A DNA stretch of 64,000 nt. It comes from Prochlorococcus sp. AG-442-M23 (GTDB taxonomy: Bacteria; Cyanobacteriota; Cyanobacteriia; PCC-6307; Cyanobiaceae). Both the position numbers and the translations under genes were made by a program. Under the pieces are notes generated by a model. It had not been told where the DNA came from, searched no databases, and worked only from the letters and a program-made list of their open reading frames with translations. Positions 10,008 through 19,357 of the stretch are shown here, one piece after another (within the stretch, counting starts at the first letter, position 1; every line of letters starts with the position of its first letter). Location of the stretch: assembly GCA_003209655.1 (NCBI GenBank), contig QCPW01000002.1:1-64000 (forward strand), given 5' to 3'.

Positions 10008-10909
10008 CTGATTTTTTTTAATTTTCTTGCGATTAACTCGATATTCTTATAGTCATTAGATTTTGCTTCTATAAATTTTTTGGCGTTGAACATATCTAAT
10101 ATCTTTTTATGTTGTGGATTTTTAATATCTAAATTAAGAATCGTAGATTTAAGTTCTTTAGTAAAACCTTCTCGAAATCTATTATCAAGATTTCCTTGGG
10201 CAACCCAATGATAGTCAACATAATCAGGAGTTATCCAAAAAAGATTTACATTATTTGTTCTTTTAGGATTATTTTTAAGATTGTTTTCCCACACTTGTTT
10301 ATTTAAAGCTCCTGCATCAAAGGCTCCACTATTAACTAAAGCGAGAGTTGCATCATGACTACCGCTAAAGCCTGCTCTTTTTCCTTTAAAGTTATCTATT
10401 TTTATTCCAGCATCATTAAGGAAATATTCTGGCATTAATCTTCCAGATGTTGAATTTTCAGAACCAAAAGTAAATCTTAGATTCTTGAGCTTTTTAAGTC
10501 CATTTTTATTGGAAATTGAATCAAGTTTTAGTTTCTTGTTAACAATAAAAACGCTTTTAAATTCTTTATCAATATCTCTTTGAGCAATCACAATTGCCTT
10601 AGGGGTTTGTAATCTTGCCTGAACTCCTGATAAACCACCAAACCATACTAAATCTAAATCATTTCTTCTAAATCCAGTAACCGCAGCAACATAATTAATA
10701 ACGGGAATATACTTTACCTTTACATCAAGATTCTTGGCTAATTCTTTTGAAAACAAATTAAATCTTTTGTCTAACACCTCTTGATTTTGATCAGGAATTG
10801 CCCCGATCTTTAAAACTTTTGGATTTGCATTCAAGGGTGAAGAAAAAGTTGTAAAAAAAATAGTAGAGGTTACTAATATTCTTTTGAAATTAATAAAAAT
10901 CTTTTTCAT
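10004..10909 (-). CDS. phnD: Phosphonate/phosphite periplasmic binding protein
   Basis: 301 residues. An N-terminal signal peptide of about 28 residues ends near SPLNANP. Family signatures include LKIGAIPDQN, DLVWFGGLSGVQAR and FTFGSENSTSGRLMPEYF. Published work on PhnD1 of a related Prochlorococcus indicates binding of phosphite and small phosphonates, so the true ligand could be either. It abuts the aspC stop directly and overlaps phnC by 4 bases. Confidence 0.9.
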   Translation of the reverse strand: MKKIFINFKRILVTSTIFFTTFSSPLNANPKVLKIGAIPDQNQEVLDKRFNLFSKELAKNLDVKVKYIPVINYVAAVTGFRRNDLDLVWFGGLSGVQARLQTPKAIVIAQRDIDKEFKSVFIVNKKLKLDSISNKNGLKKLKNLRFTFGSENSTSGRLMPEYFLNDAGIKIDNFKGKRAGFSGSHDATLALVNSGAFDAGALNKQVWENNLKNNPKRTNNVNLFWITPDYVDYHWVAQGNLDNRFREGFTKELKSTILNLDIKNPQHKKILDMFNAKKFIEAKSNDYKNIELIARKLKKIR

Positions 10910-12091
10910 TTAAAAGTAATAACTTAAAATGCCTTTTTTTAATCTTGATAAGCCATCAAGAATTTTTTCTTTTGAAGATGCGCAAGATATTCTAATACAT
11001 TGATCATCACCAAAAGGTTTTCCAGGTACCACCACTAAACCATAATCATTAAGAATTCTTTTACAAAATTCTACAGAGGTTATGGAATTATTAGGTAATC
11101 TAGGAAATGCATAAAAAGCTCCATTAGGTGGATATATAAATAGTCCTTCGATATTTTTTAGCCCATTATAAAGGACTTCTCTTCTTAGGTCATAATGGCT
11201 ATTGATTTCTAAGAAGAATTCACCGCTTACTTTTAAAGCCTCTAAAGCACCTCTTTGAACAAAAGAACAAACATTACTTGTACTTTGGCTTTGTAAGGCT
11301 GATGATGCTCTAATAACATCTTTTTGTCCTACTAAATAACCAACTCTCCACCCAGTCATTGCCCAACCCTTTGCAAAACCATTAATTATAAAAATTCTTT
11401 CTTTTAGGTCAGTTGCTAGTGAAGCTAAACTTAAATGCTTAAATTCTTTTTTAAGAATTAATTCGTAAATCTCATCTGAAAGAATATTAATATTTTTATT
11501 TTCTCTTACTACTTCTGCAATTTGTAGCAACTCTTCTTTTGGCATTACTCTACCAGTTGGATTGTTGGGAGAATTAATAATTATAAATTTCGTTTTTGAA
11601 GATATTTTTGATCTTAAATCTTGTATATTTATTTTGAATCCATCTTTAGCAGAAGAATTTAGGAAGATAGGCTTCCCTCCTGCCAATCTAACCATCTGAG
11701 GATAGCTTAGCCAATAAGGAGCAGGTATAATAACTTCGTCACCATCATTTAATAAAACCTGGAAAAGATTATAAATTGCTTGTTTTGCTCCATTTGTTAC
11801 CATTACATTTTCAAATTCAACGTTTAAATTGTTTTGAGTTTGAAGTTTTTCTGCAATAGCTTTTCTAAGTTCTAGATCCCCTGAGGCAGGCCCATATTTT
11901 GTATAGCCATCAAATATAGCCCCACTTGTTGCCTTTAGTATTTCGTTTGGAGCATCAAAATCTGGTTCTCCAGCACTTAAATTACAGATGTCTTTCCCCT
12001 CTTTTGAGAGTTGATTAGCTTTAGCACTTATCTGCAGAGTAAGTGAAGGCTCAATAGAGAGTGCTCTTTGTGATAAATTTACTTCACTCAT
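10910..12091 (-). CDS. aspC: Aspartate aminotransferase, class I/II PLP enzyme
   Basis: A roughly 393-residue PLP-dependent aminotransferase of the aspartate/prephenate subgroup. Visible motifs: NLSAGEPDFDAP, SPNNPTGRV, the PLP lysine region NGFAKGWAMTGWRVGY and a C-terminal RISCA with the substrate-binding Arg. I prefer the ATG at 12091 (MSEVNLSQRAL); an in-frame ATG at 12100 would add three residues. It is the first gene of the run into phnD with no gap, so a single transcript is likely. A role in aspartate or arogenate synthesis is family knowledge. Confidence 0.9.
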   Translation of the reverse strand: MSEVNLSQRALSIEPSLTLQISAKANQLSKEGKDICNLSAGEPDFDAPNEILKATSGAIFDGYTKYGPASGDLELRKAIAEKLQTQNNLNVEFENVMVTNGAKQAIYNLFQVLLNDGDEVIIPAPYWLSYPQMVRLAGGKPIFLNSSAKDGFKINIQDLRSKISSKTKFIIINSPNNPTGRVMPKEELLQIAEVVRENKNINILSDEIYELILKKEFKHLSLASLATDLKERIFIINGFAKGWAMTGWRVGYLVGQKDVIRASSALQSQSTSNVCSFVQRGALEALKVSGEFFLEINSHYDLRREVLYNGLKNIEGLFIYPPNGAFYAFPRLPNNSITSVEFCKRILNDYGLVVVPGKPFGDDQCIRISCASSKEKILDGLSRLKKGILSYYF

Positions 12092-12320
12092 TTGATCCAA
12101 AGTTCTTTAAATATAACTTTTAAAAATTTTTTATTAATTAAGAATAAGTAAAAGTATCACAGATTGGTTTGATTTGGTTCGTTTTCTTAAATTTAATTTA
12201 TTTTCATATTGTCTTTTATGAAAAATTAAAATGTGGAGTGAAGAATTACATAGTTATTATTATTTTTTTTAATCATTTATAGTTTTATTATTATTTATAA
12301 GCTTTGAACTTAAATTTACT

Positions 12321-12824
12321 TTGAAAAGGTTAGTCATTAGCAGAGGTAATGTATTTGCAAATTTATTAATAATTGGTGAAGCGCCTGGGGCTCAAGAAGA
12401 GCTGGAGGGAGAACCATATGTTGGTAAATCAGGAAAATTGTTGGATGAACTATTAATGAAAGCGAGAATTGATTCTCAAAAAGATGTATATTTTTGCAAT
12501 GTAATAAAATGTCGTCCTCCAAATAATAGAAAACCAACAACTAAAGAAATAAATATTCATAAGCCTTGGTTATTGCAACAAATCAAACTTGTAGATCCAA
12601 AATTTATTATTTTAACTGGTTCAACTGCTATGAGATGTATCCTGGAAACAAAAGATCCAATTTCTAAGTTAAGAGGTAAATGGGTAAAGAAAGATGGGCG
12701 AGATTTAATCTCTATTTTTCACCCATCTTATTTGTTGAGATTTCCTTCAAAAGAAATTGGAAAACCTTATGATCTAACTTTAAAAGATCTTAAGAATGTA
12801 AGTATTAAACTATATGCTTTATAA
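12321..12824 (+). CDS. Family-4-type uracil-DNA glycosylase, short form lacking most Fe-S ligands
   Basis: 167 residues from a TTG start. Motif A is GEAPG at residues 19-23 and motif B is HPSYLLR at 134-140, both typical of family 4 UDGs, which excise uracil from DNA. The family normally binds a 4Fe-4S cluster through four Cys. Here only C64 in KCRPPNNR remains; the second internal position reads INIHKPWL with His80 where Cys is usual, and the N-terminal CxxC segment is absent. I found no CxxC in any frame just upstream. It may be a divergent active form or a decaying gene. Confidence 0.8.
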   Translation: MKRLVISRGNVFANLLIIGEAPGAQEELEGEPYVGKSGKLLDELLMKARIDSQKDVYFCNVIKCRPPNNRKPTTKEINIHKPWLLQQIKLVDPKFIILTGSTAMRCILETKDPISKLRGKWVKKDGRDLISIFHPSYLLRFPSKEIGKPYDLTLKDLKNVSIKLYAL

Positions 12825-12857
12825 TTAAAGAAAGGCTTTTGGAACTTCTAAAATTTA

Positions 12858-14075
12858 ATGTCATTAACTCAATCAAAAGAGGTGAATAGTCTCTCAAAAA
12901 GATATTCAACCCATATTGAGAGAAGGATAACTAGAACAGTAATGGTTGGAGATATTGGAATTGGTAGTGACTATCCAGTAAGAGTGCAATCTATGATAAA
13001 TGAAGATACTATGGATGTTGATAATTCTTACTTAGCTATTAAAAGACTTCATGAGGTAGGCTGTGAAATAGTAAGACTTACAGTCCCTTCCTTAGCACAT
13101 GCAAAGGCTGTTGGAGATATTAAAGAAAAATTAATTGAAAATAATATCAATACCCCATTAGTTGCAGATGTACATCATAATGGAATGAAAATTGCAATGG
13201 AGGTTGCAAAACATGTAGATAAAGTAAGAATTAATCCTGGGTTATTTGTTTTTGAGAAATCTGATCCTAATAGAACTGAATATACTGACGCGGAATTTGA
13301 GACTATTAAAAACACAATTTTAAAAAGGTTTACTCCACTTGTAGAAGTTTTGAAGTTGGAGAATAAAGCTTTGAGAATTGGCGTTAATCATGGTTCTTTA
13401 TCTGAGAGAATGCTTTTTACTTATGGAGATACACCTTTAGGAATGACAGAATCTGCAATGGAATTTGTCAAAATTTGTGATGAACTTGATTTTCATAACA
13501 TCATAATTTCTATGAAAGCATCTAGAGCACCGGTGATGATGGCTGCATATAGAATGATTGCAGATAGATTGGATGCAGAAGGATATAACTATCCCTTGCA
13601 TTTAGGAGTTACGGAAGCGGGAGATGGAGATTATGGAAGGATTAAGAGTACCGCTGGTATAGGTACTCTTCTCGCAGAAGGTCTTGGAGACACTATCAGA
13701 GTATCTCTAACTGAGGCCCCTGAAAAAGAAATTCCAGTTTGCTATTCAATTTTGCAATCTTTAGGACTAAGAAAAACAATGGTTGAATACATCAGTTGTC
13801 CTAGCTGTGGAAGAACTCTTTTTAATCTTGAGGAGGTTGTAGATAAAGTCAGGAAAGCTACTTCGCATTTAACAGGTTTAGATATCGCAATAATGGGATG
13901 TATAGTAAACGGACCAGGAGAAATGGCTGATGCTGACTACGGCTATGTAGGTAAAGGTAAAGGGACAATTGCTCTTTATAGACGAAAGGAAGAGATTAAA
14001 AGAGTACCTGAAGATGAGGGGGTTGATGCTCTAATCCGACTCATCAAAGATGATGGAAAATGGACCGATCCATAA
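12858..14075 (+). CDS. ispG: 4-hydroxy-3-methylbut-2-enyl diphosphate synthase
   Basis: 405 residues of the MEP isoprenoid pathway; converts MEcPP to HMBPP using a 4Fe-4S cluster. Visible signatures: [13 protein letters not shown] near residue 40, [23 protein letters not shown], the cluster-binding CPSCGRT and [19 protein letters not shown]. Length and motif order match cyanobacterial IspG, in which ferredoxin is the electron donor. It starts 33 bases after the UDG gene. Confidence 0.96.
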   Translation: MSLTQSKEVNSLSKRYSTHIERRITRTVMVGDIGIGSDYPVRVQSMINEDTMDVDNSYLAIKRLHEVGCEIVRLTVPSLAHAKAVGDIKEKLIENNINTPLVADVHHNGMKIAMEVAKHVDKVRINPGLFVFEKSDPNRTEYTDAEFETIKNTILKRFTPLVEVLKLENKALRIGVNHGSLSERMLFTYGDTPLGMTESAMEFVKICDELDFHNIIISMKASRAPVMMAAYRMIADRLDAEGYNYPLHLGVTEAGDGDYGRIKSTAGIGTLLAEGLGDTIRVSLTEAPEKEIPVCYSILQSLGLRKTMVEYISCPSCGRTLFNLEEVVDKVRKATSHLTGLDIAIMGCIVNGPGEMADADYGYVGKGKGTIALYRRKEEIKRVPEDEGVDALIRLIKDDGKWTDP

Positions 14076-14089
14076 ACAAATTTTTAATT

Positions 14090-14095
14090 TATAAT
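14090..14095 (+). promoter_or_regulatory. Putative -10 element of the carboxyl-terminal protease gene
   Basis: An exact TATAAT lies 34 bases before the TTG start at 14130, between ispG and the protease gene. The -35 region is not distinct. Confidence 0.3.
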
Positions 14096-14129
14096 GATAT
14101 AAATAAAGATTAATATTGCGTACCAAACT

Positions 14130-15464
14130 TTGAAGATAAAAAATTTATTTAAGAAGCAATCTGTTTTCTTATTGGCAACTACTTTATCTGGAATAATAAT
14201 TAGTGATTATACAAAGGCGACAATTCTAGAAAATAACTATAAAGAGGTTATTGATCATGTTTGGCAAATTGTATATAGAGAATTTCTTGATTCGGATGGA
14301 AAATTTGAAACTTCTAAATGGATAGATATAAGAAAAGATTTTTTAGCAAAAAAATATTTAAATAGTAATCAGGCATACGATGCTATTAGAAATATGCTTT
14401 CAAATTTAGATGATCCATATACAAGATTTTTAGATCCTAAAGAATTTAATCAAATGAGAATAGATACTTCAGGAGAATTGACAGGAGTAGGTATACAAAT
14501 TTTTAAAGATAAAGATTCTGATGATTTAATAATTATCTCTCCAATAGAAGGAACACCTGCCTACGAGGCTGGAATTAAAGCTAAGGATAAAATCTTATCA
14601 ATTGATAATGCTTCTACTAAGGGAATGAGTATTGAGGATGCTGTTAAATTAATAAGGGGGCCAAGAGGTACAAAAGTAAAACTTGAGATTTTTAGAAATG
14701 GTAATTCTTTTTATAAGTATTTATCTAGAGAAAGGATAGAAATTAAGTCAGTAACAAGCAAAATAAATGAGACCAAAGATGGTTTCTTAATAGGTTACGT
14801 GCGATTAAAGCAATTTAACGCTAACGCCTCAAGAGAGATGAAAGATGCTTTAAAAGATCTAGAAATAAAAAAAGTTTCTGGCTATGTACTTGATTTAAGA
14901 AGCAATCCTGGCGGATTGTTAGAATCAAGCGTTGATATTTCTCGACTATTTATTGATAAAGGCATAATCGTAAGTACCTTATCTAAAGATGGATTGAAAG
15001 AAATAAAAAGAGGAAATGGTAAGGCTTTAACAAAAAAGCCTTTAATTGTACTGGTAAACGAAGGTTCGGCAAGTGCAAGTGAAATAGTTTCAGGAGCAAT
15101 AAGAGATAATAAAAGAGGTAAATTAGTTGGGGGGAAAACTTTTGGCAAAGGTCTTGTTCAATCTATGAGAACTTTGGTCGATGGCTCAGGCTTAACTGTT
15201 ACTGTCGCAAAGTATTTAACTCCAAACGGAACAGATATTAATAAGTTTGGGATTACTCCAGACATAGAAGTCAAAATGAATGCTAATCCTATTCTTCAGA
15301 GAGAAATTGGTACCAGAAGAGATAAACAGTATAGAGCTGGGGAGAAAGAGCTCATTAAGATGATTAAAAAAACGAAATTAGTTAGCCAGTTTCAACCCAA
15401 ATCTACGAATTTGTTAGCTGTTTTTAAAAAGAAAGATAATAATTTCGTTTATTCCTTAAACTAG
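14130..15464 (+). CDS. Carboxyl-terminal processing serine protease (CtpA/Prc family)
   Basis: 444 residues. A signal peptide of about 30 residues ends at SDYTKA. A PDZ domain spans about residues 112-200 (GELTGVGIQIF, GTPAYEAGIKAKDKIL). The S41 catalytic pair is Ser315 in EGSASASEI and Lys340 in TFGKG, 25 residues apart as in plant D1 protease. The enzyme acts in the lumen/periplasm; one cyanobacterial paralogue matures the D1 protein, but which paralogue this is cannot be told. The start is a TTG. The stop shares the bases CTAG with the convergent nadA stop. Confidence 0.9.
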   Translation: MKIKNLFKKQSVFLLATTLSGIIISDYTKATILENNYKEVIDHVWQIVYREFLDSDGKFETSKWIDIRKDFLAKKYLNSNQAYDAIRNMLSNLDDPYTRFLDPKEFNQMRIDTSGELTGVGIQIFKDKDSDDLIIISPIEGTPAYEAGIKAKDKILSIDNASTKGMSIEDAVKLIRGPRGTKVKLEIFRNGNSFYKYLSRERIEIKSVTSKINETKDGFLIGYVRLKQFNANASREMKDALKDLEIKKVSGYVLDLRSNPGGLLESSVDISRLFIDKGIIVSTLSKDGLKEIKRGNGKALTKKPLIVLVNEGSASASEIVSGAIRDNKRGKLVGGKTFGKGLVQSMRTLVDGSGLTVTVAKYLTPNGTDINKFGITPDIEVKMNANPILQREIGTRRDKQYRAGEKELIKMIKKTKLVSQFQPKSTNLLAVFKKKDNNFVYSLN

Positions 15465-16375
15465 TTGCTCATATCAAGCATTCTTTTTATAGGCTTGTAT
15501 GCTTTTTTAATTATTTCAGGGTCTAATTCAATTGATGGGGTTTTATTTTTTAAACAATCTAAAATCTTTTCTAGGGTATTTAATTTCATATATGGACATT
15601 CATTACATTTACATCCATCAATATCTGGTACTTCAATAAATGTTTTATGAGGTTCTTTCTTTTTCATTTGATGTATTATTCCAGGTTCAGTCAGAACCAT
15701 ATAAGTTTCAGAACAATCATTACTAACGAAATCTAGTAACTTACTAGTTGAGCCAATAAAATCTGAGAGTATTAATAAATTTTGACTGCATTCAGGATGG
15801 GCTATTACCTTTGCATCAGGATGTTTGTGCTTTAATTTTAATAAAGCTTCTTCGCTAAATGTTTCATGTACAATACAGCTGCCTGGCCAAAGCTTAAGTT
15901 CTCTCCCTGAATTTTTTTGAACCCATCTACCAAGATTTTGATCTGGCGCAAAAATGACTTTTTTGTTTTTAGGTATCTTTTCTATTAGTGAAACAGCATT
16001 ACTACTAGTGCATATTAAATCACTTTGAGCTTTTACTTCTGCTGTGCAGTTTATGTAACTTACAACATAATGATCTGGATTTTTATCTCGAAATTTTTGG
16101 AACTCATCGGCAGGACAGTCATCTGCCAAGGAACAGCCTGCATCAATATCAGGTAATAAGACTGTTTTCTTTGGGCTGAGTATTTTTGCAGTTTCTGCCA
16201 TAAAATGTACACCACAAAAAACTATTACGTCAGCATCATTATTTGCCGCCTTCCTAGAAAGATCTAAAGAATCTCCAATAAAATCAGCAATATCTTGAAT
16301 CTCTGGAGCTTGATAATAATGAGCAAGAATTATCGCATTAGCTTTTAAGCAAAGCTCCTTAATTTCAGATATCAA
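15461..16375 (-). CDS. nadA: Quinolinate synthase
   Basis: 304 residues catalysing condensation of iminoaspartate with DHAP in de novo NAD synthesis. Motifs: LAHYYQAPEIQDIADFIGDSL near the N-terminus and three candidate 4Fe-4S cysteines in CGVHFMAET (C54), WPGSCIVHETFS and CNECPYMKLNTL. Length and motif order agree with the family. Its 3' end overlaps that of the convergent protease gene by four bases, and it diverges from the metallophosphoesterase gene. Confidence 0.95.
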   Translation of the reverse strand: MISEIKELCLKANAIILAHYYQAPEIQDIADFIGDSLDLSRKAANNDADVIVFCGVHFMAETAKILSPKKTVLLPDIDAGCSLADDCPADEFQKFRDKNPDHYVVSYINCTAEVKAQSDLICTSSNAVSLIEKIPKNKKVIFAPDQNLGRWVQKNSGRELKLWPGSCIVHETFSEEALLKLKHKHPDAKVIAHPECSQNLLILSDFIGSTSKLLDFVSNDCSETYMVLTEPGIIHQMKKKEPHKTFIEVPDIDGCKCNECPYMKLNTLEKILDCLKNKTPSIELDPEIIKKAYKPIKRMLDMSN

Positions 16376-16478
16376 ATACTTTTCGTTTTGATTAGATTTC
16401 TGATGTTTAGTAGCAGTTATACTTGTCAGGATTTACAGTGTATCTTATTAGATTATATGCCTTTAAATAGAAAAAATT

Positions 16479-17312
16479 CTGACAAATTTAAAAATTGCTA
16501 TCGTTGGTGACTGTCACGGTCAGTGGTCTGAGATAGATATTGCAATTTTATCTGTCTCAAAACCAGATCTGGTTTTATTTGTTGGAGATATTTCAGATGG
16601 CAGTATTAAGATTATAAAAAAAATTAATCTAATAAATATTCCTGCTTTCGTGATTTTAGGTAATCATGATCGAGGTAAAGATTCCACAGGAGAGACTTTG
16701 TTAAAGCAAATCCGAGTTTTGCAAGAAAAATATTGTGCTTGGGATTTAAAAATATTTAATAATCAATTAAATATTTTAAGTGCCAGACCTTGTAGTTCAG
16801 GTGGTGGATATTATCTTTCAAAAGAGGTAAAAGCTGTTTATGGGCCGATAAGCGAACAAGATTCAGTTAACAAAATCCTTAAATGCTCAGAAAGAATTTT
16901 TAAAGACTTACCTCTTATTCTAATGTCTCATGCAGGCCCTTCTGGTTTGGGATCAAATTCAAACAGTATTTGTGGTAAAGATTGGAAAGAACCCTCTTGT
17001 GATTGGGGAGATAGGGATTTGGCTTTAGCTATTTCAGAAATTCAAAAAAAAAGAAAGATCGAACTCGTCATTTTTGGTCATATGCATAATCGTTTGAAAA
17101 GAAATCAAGGACTTAGAAAAATGTTCAAAATTGACAAAGAAGGTACAGCTTATTTGAATTCTGCAATTGTTCCGAGATATAGAACTAATTCAAGGGGCGA
17201 ATTATTAGTAAACTTCTCATGGGTTGAGTTTGCAGACAATAAACTTACGCATATTTCTCATCGATGGTATTCGGAGTTAGGAGAAATATGTGAAGAGGAA
17301 ATTCTTTTTTGA
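16479..17312 (+). CDS. Calcineurin-like metallophosphoesterase (TIGR04168-like) with no canonical start codon
   Basis: The conserved reading frame clearly begins with IAIVGDCHGQWSE (from 16494) and continues through LFVGDISDG and ILGNHDRG to FGHMHNRL, the metal-binding blocks of calcineurin-like phosphoesterases. The only in-frame standard start is a GTG at 16650, inside the catalytic domain and after the first two metal motifs, so it cannot be the true start. The frame opens at 16467; a CTG at 16479 is one option. Alternatively an ATG at 16457 in another frame would join this one if one A of the run 16490-16494 were absent. Substrate unknown. Confidence 0.75.
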   Translation: MTNLKIAIVGDCHGQWSEIDIAILSVSKPDLVLFVGDISDGSIKIIKKINLINIPAFVILGNHDRGKDSTGETLLKQIRVLQEKYCAWDLKIFNNQLNILSARPCSSGGGYYLSKEVKAVYGPISEQDSVNKILKCSERIFKDLPLILMSHAGPSGLGSNSNSICGKDWKEPSCDWGDRDLALAISEIQKKRKIELVIFGHMHNRLKRNQGLRKMFKIDKEGTAYLNSAIVPRYRTNSRGELLVNFSWVEFADNKLTHISHRWYSELGEICEEEILF

Positions 17313-17337
17313 GATGTAAATTTAAAATAGGCAATCT

Positions 17338-18135
17338 TTAACTTTTTTTAGGTTTTTCATATCTTGAGAACAAGGTTTGAGATAAAAGGTATCCTGAAAT
17401 TGCTGCGGCTGTAAAAGCAAGACTATTTTTGAATAAAGGTAATAATTCATTTGTTCTAGATATTATTGGTGCTAAACCAAAAATGCCAAAAAGCATTCCC
17501 CAAAGAGGAGAAAGAAGAGCTAAGAATCCAATTGATATAATTTGACCTTCTTTTCTTGGGGCAGCAGCAAAACCTGCAATTAATCCGCCTAAAATCGAAG
17601 TAGATAAAGTCCATATATATTGTTCTTTTGGTAGTCCAGGAACAACTTTACAGCCTCCTTTCTCAAGACAAATTTTTACTGAATTAATTGCATCTAATAC
17701 TGCTCCATCTTCTCCATGATCTTTTACATAATATTGATTTCCAAATCTTGTTTGAAGTTCTACCCAAAATAATCTTGGCATGAAAGCGAAATATGCTTCA
17801 CCAACATTAAAATTTAATAAATTTCCTCCTCTAGGATCTGCAATAACTAATAAACTTGTTTCATCTAAATCCCAATAATCTTTTATGGCAATTCCAGGGA
17901 CACTTTCGAATTGAGATAAAAATTTAATCTTCCAACCGCTCTCCTTTTCTAAATTATTGAGATTTTGCTCTAGGGATTGTTTTTGATTAGGACTTAATGT
18001 TTTAGCTAAATCAATAACAGGTGTTTTTTCTTCAGGTAAAAGATTTGGATTATTAATAGCAAAAGAAGGTTGATTAAAAATTAAGATTAATATAGATAGA
18101 AATATACCCAAGAAATAGTTAATCTTTGAATGCAT
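17338..18135 (-). CDS. TPM-domain (TLP18.3/Psb32-like) membrane-anchored lumenal protein
   Basis: 265 residues. A signal peptide of about 26 residues ends at PSFAIN. The TPM domain follows (PVIDLAKTLSPNQKQSLEQN, LLVIADPRGGNLLNFNVG), then two or three hydrophobic segments between residues 170 and 255. TPM proteins in thylakoid lumens (TLP18.3, Psb32) act in photosystem II repair; applying that here is inference. It is convergent with the metallophosphoesterase and divergent from the MidA-type gene. Confidence 0.75.
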   Translation of the reverse strand: MHSKINYFLGIFLSILILIFNQPSFAINNPNLLPEEKTPVIDLAKTLSPNQKQSLEQNLNNLEKESGWKIKFLSQFESVPGIAIKDYWDLDETSLLVIADPRGGNLLNFNVGEAYFAFMPRLFWVELQTRFGNQYYVKDHGEDGAVLDAINSVKICLEKGGCKVVPGLPKEQYIWTLSTSILGGLIAGFAAAPRKEGQIISIGFLALLSPLWGMLFGIFGLAPIISRTNELLPLFKNSLAFTAAAISGYLLSQTLFSRYEKPKKS

Positions 18136-18166
18136 AAAAGTTTTTTGTCTTTATTTATTTTCGCCG

Positions 18167-19357
18167 ATGAAAAGCCTACCCGCGAATAATCAAGAATGGT
18201 TAATAAAAAAAATAATAAAAAAGGGAGGAACTATAAGTTTTTATGACTATATGAACTTAGTTCTGAATGATCCAAAAAATGGATACTATGGAAGTGGTAG
18301 GGCTACTTTAGGCTCCAAGGGTGATTTTGTTACTTCACCTTCAATGTCTAATGACTTTGCTTTTTTATTATCAAAACAAATTGAAGAATGGTTAATTCAG
18401 TTAAAAAGTAAACTAGTTTTTGGTAATAATTTATCAATTCTTGAATTTGGAGCAGGAGACGGAAGTCTTATGAGTGGTCTCCTTGAGTACTTATTTATTA
18501 ACAATAAAAAACTGCTAAAAAATGTTTGTTTTATTATTATTGAGCCTAATAAAGGAATGATCGAAAAACAGCAAAAGAAATTAGAAAAATATTTAAAATT
18601 GGATTTTGATATTTCATGGAGAAGTTTAGAGGATTTGGAAGATATAAGTTTGAATGCAGTTGTATTAGCCAATGAAGTGCTTGATGCTTTGCCAATAGAA
18701 AGAATAATAAATTTAAAAGGTAAAATGTATCGGCAAGGAGTTTCTATAGATAAGGAATCAGGAAGATTGTTCTTTGATGAAATTATAATTTCAAAAGAGT
18801 TAGAAAAAAGTATCGCTACTGCTGAAGAAAAATTAGATATTAAAATACCTCCTAAGGATGCTCCAGAAGGATGGACTACGGAATGGCATATAGATAATAA
18901 AAAATGGTTAAAGGCCATTTATGAAAAAATCAATAATGGAATTTTATTAATAATTGATTATGCCAAAGAAGCTAAAAGATATTATTCATTAAGTAATAGT
19001 AATGGGACATTAATTGCCTATAAAAACCAAAAAATTGTTGAAAATGTTTTTGAGTCTCCAGGTGATTGTGATTTAACTTCTCATGTTTGTATTGAAAGTT
19101 TAATTTATGAGTCGGAAACTTTAGGTTTTAAAACTATTGGAATAGTAAAACAAGGAGAGGCATTATTATCACTTGGTTTAGCAGAAAGACTTTTTGAAAT
19201 TCAGAATGAATTAAAGGATGATATATCAAAGGCTCTTTCTAGAAGAGAAGCTTTATTGAGATTAGTTGATCCAATCTGTTTAGGAGATTTTAAATGGTTC
19301 GTTTTTAGTAAATTCAAGAATAAAAAAACCATAATTAATTCAAGTTGTATTCGCTAA
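18167..19357 (+). CDS. MidA/NDUFAF7-type SAM-dependent methyltransferase
   Basis: 396 residues of the COG1565 family. N-terminal [20 protein letters not shown] is diagnostic, followed by the SAM motif [10 protein letters not shown] and [13 protein letters not shown]. The mitochondrial member NDUFAF7 methylates an arginine of a complex I subunit; a cyanobacterial NDH-1 target is plausible but unproven. Its stop codon shares four bases (CTAA, 19354-19357) with the convergent aroB stop. Confidence 0.88.
   Translation: MKSLPANNQEWLIKKIIKKGGTISFYDYMNLVLNDPKNGYYGSGRATLGSKGDFVTSPSMSNDFAFLLSKQIEEWLIQLKSKLVFGNNLSILEFGAGDGSLMSGLLEYLFINNKKLLKNVCFIIIEPNKGMIEKQQKKLEKYLKLDFDISWRSLEDLEDISLNAVVLANEVLDALPIERIINLKGKMYRQGVSIDKESGRLFFDEIIISKELEKSIATAEEKLDIKIPPKDAPEGWTTEWHIDNKKWLKAIYEKINNGILLIIDYAKEAKRYYSLSNSNGTLIAYKNQKIVENVFESPGDCDLTSHVCIESLIYESETLGFKTIGIVKQGEALLSLGLAERLFEIQNELKDDISKALSRREALLRLVDPICLGDFKWFVFSKFKNKKTIINSSCIR

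Noticed and set aside
16650-17312. Metallophosphoesterase starting at GTG 16650
   Set aside because: This start would remove the first two metal-binding motifs, which are clearly encoded in frame upstream.
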